From contig CM019214.1 in the NCBI GenBank assembly GCA_009741485.1, positions 58,804,506 to 58,868,505 on the forward strand: a stretch of 64,000 nucleotides of DNA, given 5' to 3'. Shown here one piece after another: positions 62,830-64,000 of this stretch. How positions within the stretch are numbered: position 1 is the first letter of the stretch; the number at the start of each line of letters is the position of its first letter. A program made the position numbers and the translations under genes. The notes under the pieces were generated by a model that did not search any database, had not been told where the DNA came from, and saw nothing but the letters and a program-made list of their open reading frames with translations. The DNA comes from Malurus cyaneus samueli. Its lineage: Eukaryota; Chordata; Aves; Passeriformes; Maluridae.

Positions 62830-64000
62830 TAGCTAAATTTATTTCAGCATTTATTACCCTACGTAAACCTTGTAATCTCTATGGATACCTTATGTATTCC
62901 ATAGTTAAAAACCCATGTATCATGCGGCTTTTCTGTTGCTGTCTGTTGATAGTCTAATCAAGTTGAAAACAGAAGCATGGGTTCATTTCTTTTTCTGACC
63001 ACTGAAAACAAACTTCTTAAAATGCAAAGATATGCCATGCAGACTTACAAGTAAAAAAAGTACTACCAGAATTCATTGCATAATTTCATAAATTATCTTA
63101 CATTATGATGAATGATTCACAGATATCACAAAAGGTTCCTTGATTGCTCCCCTTGTCTAGCAGTAGGGAGAATTCACATTTATTTTTTGACTGTTACTTT
63201 GTCAAGGGAGTCAGTGTGTAAGATAGAAAGTAAAAACTGAATATAAGTTAAGTGCATTTTGGCAGTAAATTTAGGAAAGAAAGCTTATACCTTATTGCAC
63301 ACTGATCCACAGTCCGTTTCCTGGGACTGCATTCCCCTTTGATCTTCTTAGTAATAACGATCTCCTAGAGAAATAATTATTAGTAAAAGATCATCAATCA
63401 GTTGCTAAAGAGTGCGTCAAATTTTTCCTGAAGTATTAGTAAAGGGTTGGTTTTGTGGAGGGGGACCCCCTCAAAGCATATTCGAGATACAAAATGAACT
63501 TTTAAAGTGCACACCAAGAGACAGAAGCATTGAAAAAAATTGCAGGCAATTTTTCACTGTGCATTAAATCTTAAGATGACATCTCCCATTACTGCTGCAG
63601 CTCTGCTGTTGGCTGATAAGAGGGCTGCTTGCTGACCTTATGATGCTTAAAGTGACACAAGTTCAAAGTGCAGCAAGTGTATTGAATATTTTTCAAGCAG
63701 GTTATGTAAACTTGTATACGGGAAAATCTATTAGCCTGTCTAGGGAATCTATCATCACATCTTTGAAGTACAAAGCGATACAGTTGATGCATCAGTGGTC
63801 GTTGTTTCTTTGTCAGTTCTTTTGGGGTACTTAAGACCTTTGCTCAAAGTTTGTGGGATTTTTTTAGTTGTGGAATGTGGTGGTGGAGTTCTTTAATTTT
63901 GTGTTTGCGTTGGTTTAGTTGGTTTGTTGTTTTTTGGCGGTCTTACTTGGTGGTTGCTTTGTTTCTGTTGGTTTGTTTTTGTTTTGCTAGGTTCTTTAAT
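61338..64000. repeat. Error-rich second copy of 43836-46177, likely artefact
   Basis: The sequence follows 43836-46177 from end to end in the same orientation, but with single-base insertions and deletions every few bases. It is 2,663 bp against 2,342 bp. The offset between the copies rises from 17502 at the start to 17555 (at 44341), 17695 (at 44866), 17798 (at 45781) and 17823 at the window end. Some stretches are perfect, such as ACATCTCCCATTACTGCTGC. Differences are mostly insertions, outside as well as inside homopolymers. This fits raw single-molecule long-read error better than mutation. The copy runs out of the window, so its right end is not seen. Do not annotate biology from this stretch; use 43836-46177. 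Confidence 0.92.

Noticed and set aside
61338..64000. True segmental duplication of 43836-46177
   Set aside because: The differences are dominated by single-base indels with a net gain of 321 bases, which fits read error rather than evolutionary divergence. Depth and polished reads would settle it.

Overview
This is non-coding vertebrate nuclear DNA, almost certainly from a bird. It is AT-rich, full of long A/T homopolymers, and holds no prokaryotic-style gene packing. The recognisable repeats are those of bird genomes: decayed CR1 LINE fragments (reverse-transcriptase motifs such as FSKAFDT, GIPQGSIL and ILFNILINDL, and 3' tails ending in a GATTCTATGA-type motif) and solo LTRs of an abundant avian ERVL-like group. 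I found no protein-coding exon, tRNA, rRNA or CRISPR array that I can defend. All longer open frames fall in repeats or low-complexity DNA, or have no recognisable content. The window is best read as intergenic 'gene desert' or the inside of a very long intron; the sequence does not decide between these.

Layout: 1-11.8 kb is unique AT-rich DNA. 11.79-13.35 kb is a plus-strand solo LTR whose internal tandem unit has expanded into a 17-copy minisatellite with two unit lengths (about 38 and 30 bp). 16.6-18.5 kb carries two CR1 fragments in convergent orientation. 22.0-23.0 kb and 24.6-25.1 kb are minus-strand LTRs of the same general group. 31.8-35.5 kb is a nest of four CR1 fragments around a probable LTR-like block. 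43.0-43.45 kb is the 5' part of another minus-strand LTR. 53.1 kb has a tiny interstitial telomere-type repeat beside a possible LTR remnant.

The most striking feature is at the right end. After a run of exactly 25 Ns (61313-61337), bases 61338-64000 are a second copy of 43836-46177. It is riddled with single-base indels, mostly insertions, and is about 14% longer than its partner. That is the error signature of an uncorrected long read, not of evolutionary divergence, so the tail is probably an assembly or gap-filling artefact. No new gene system was found. The main results are the artefact, the LTR-born minisatellite and the layered repeat history.
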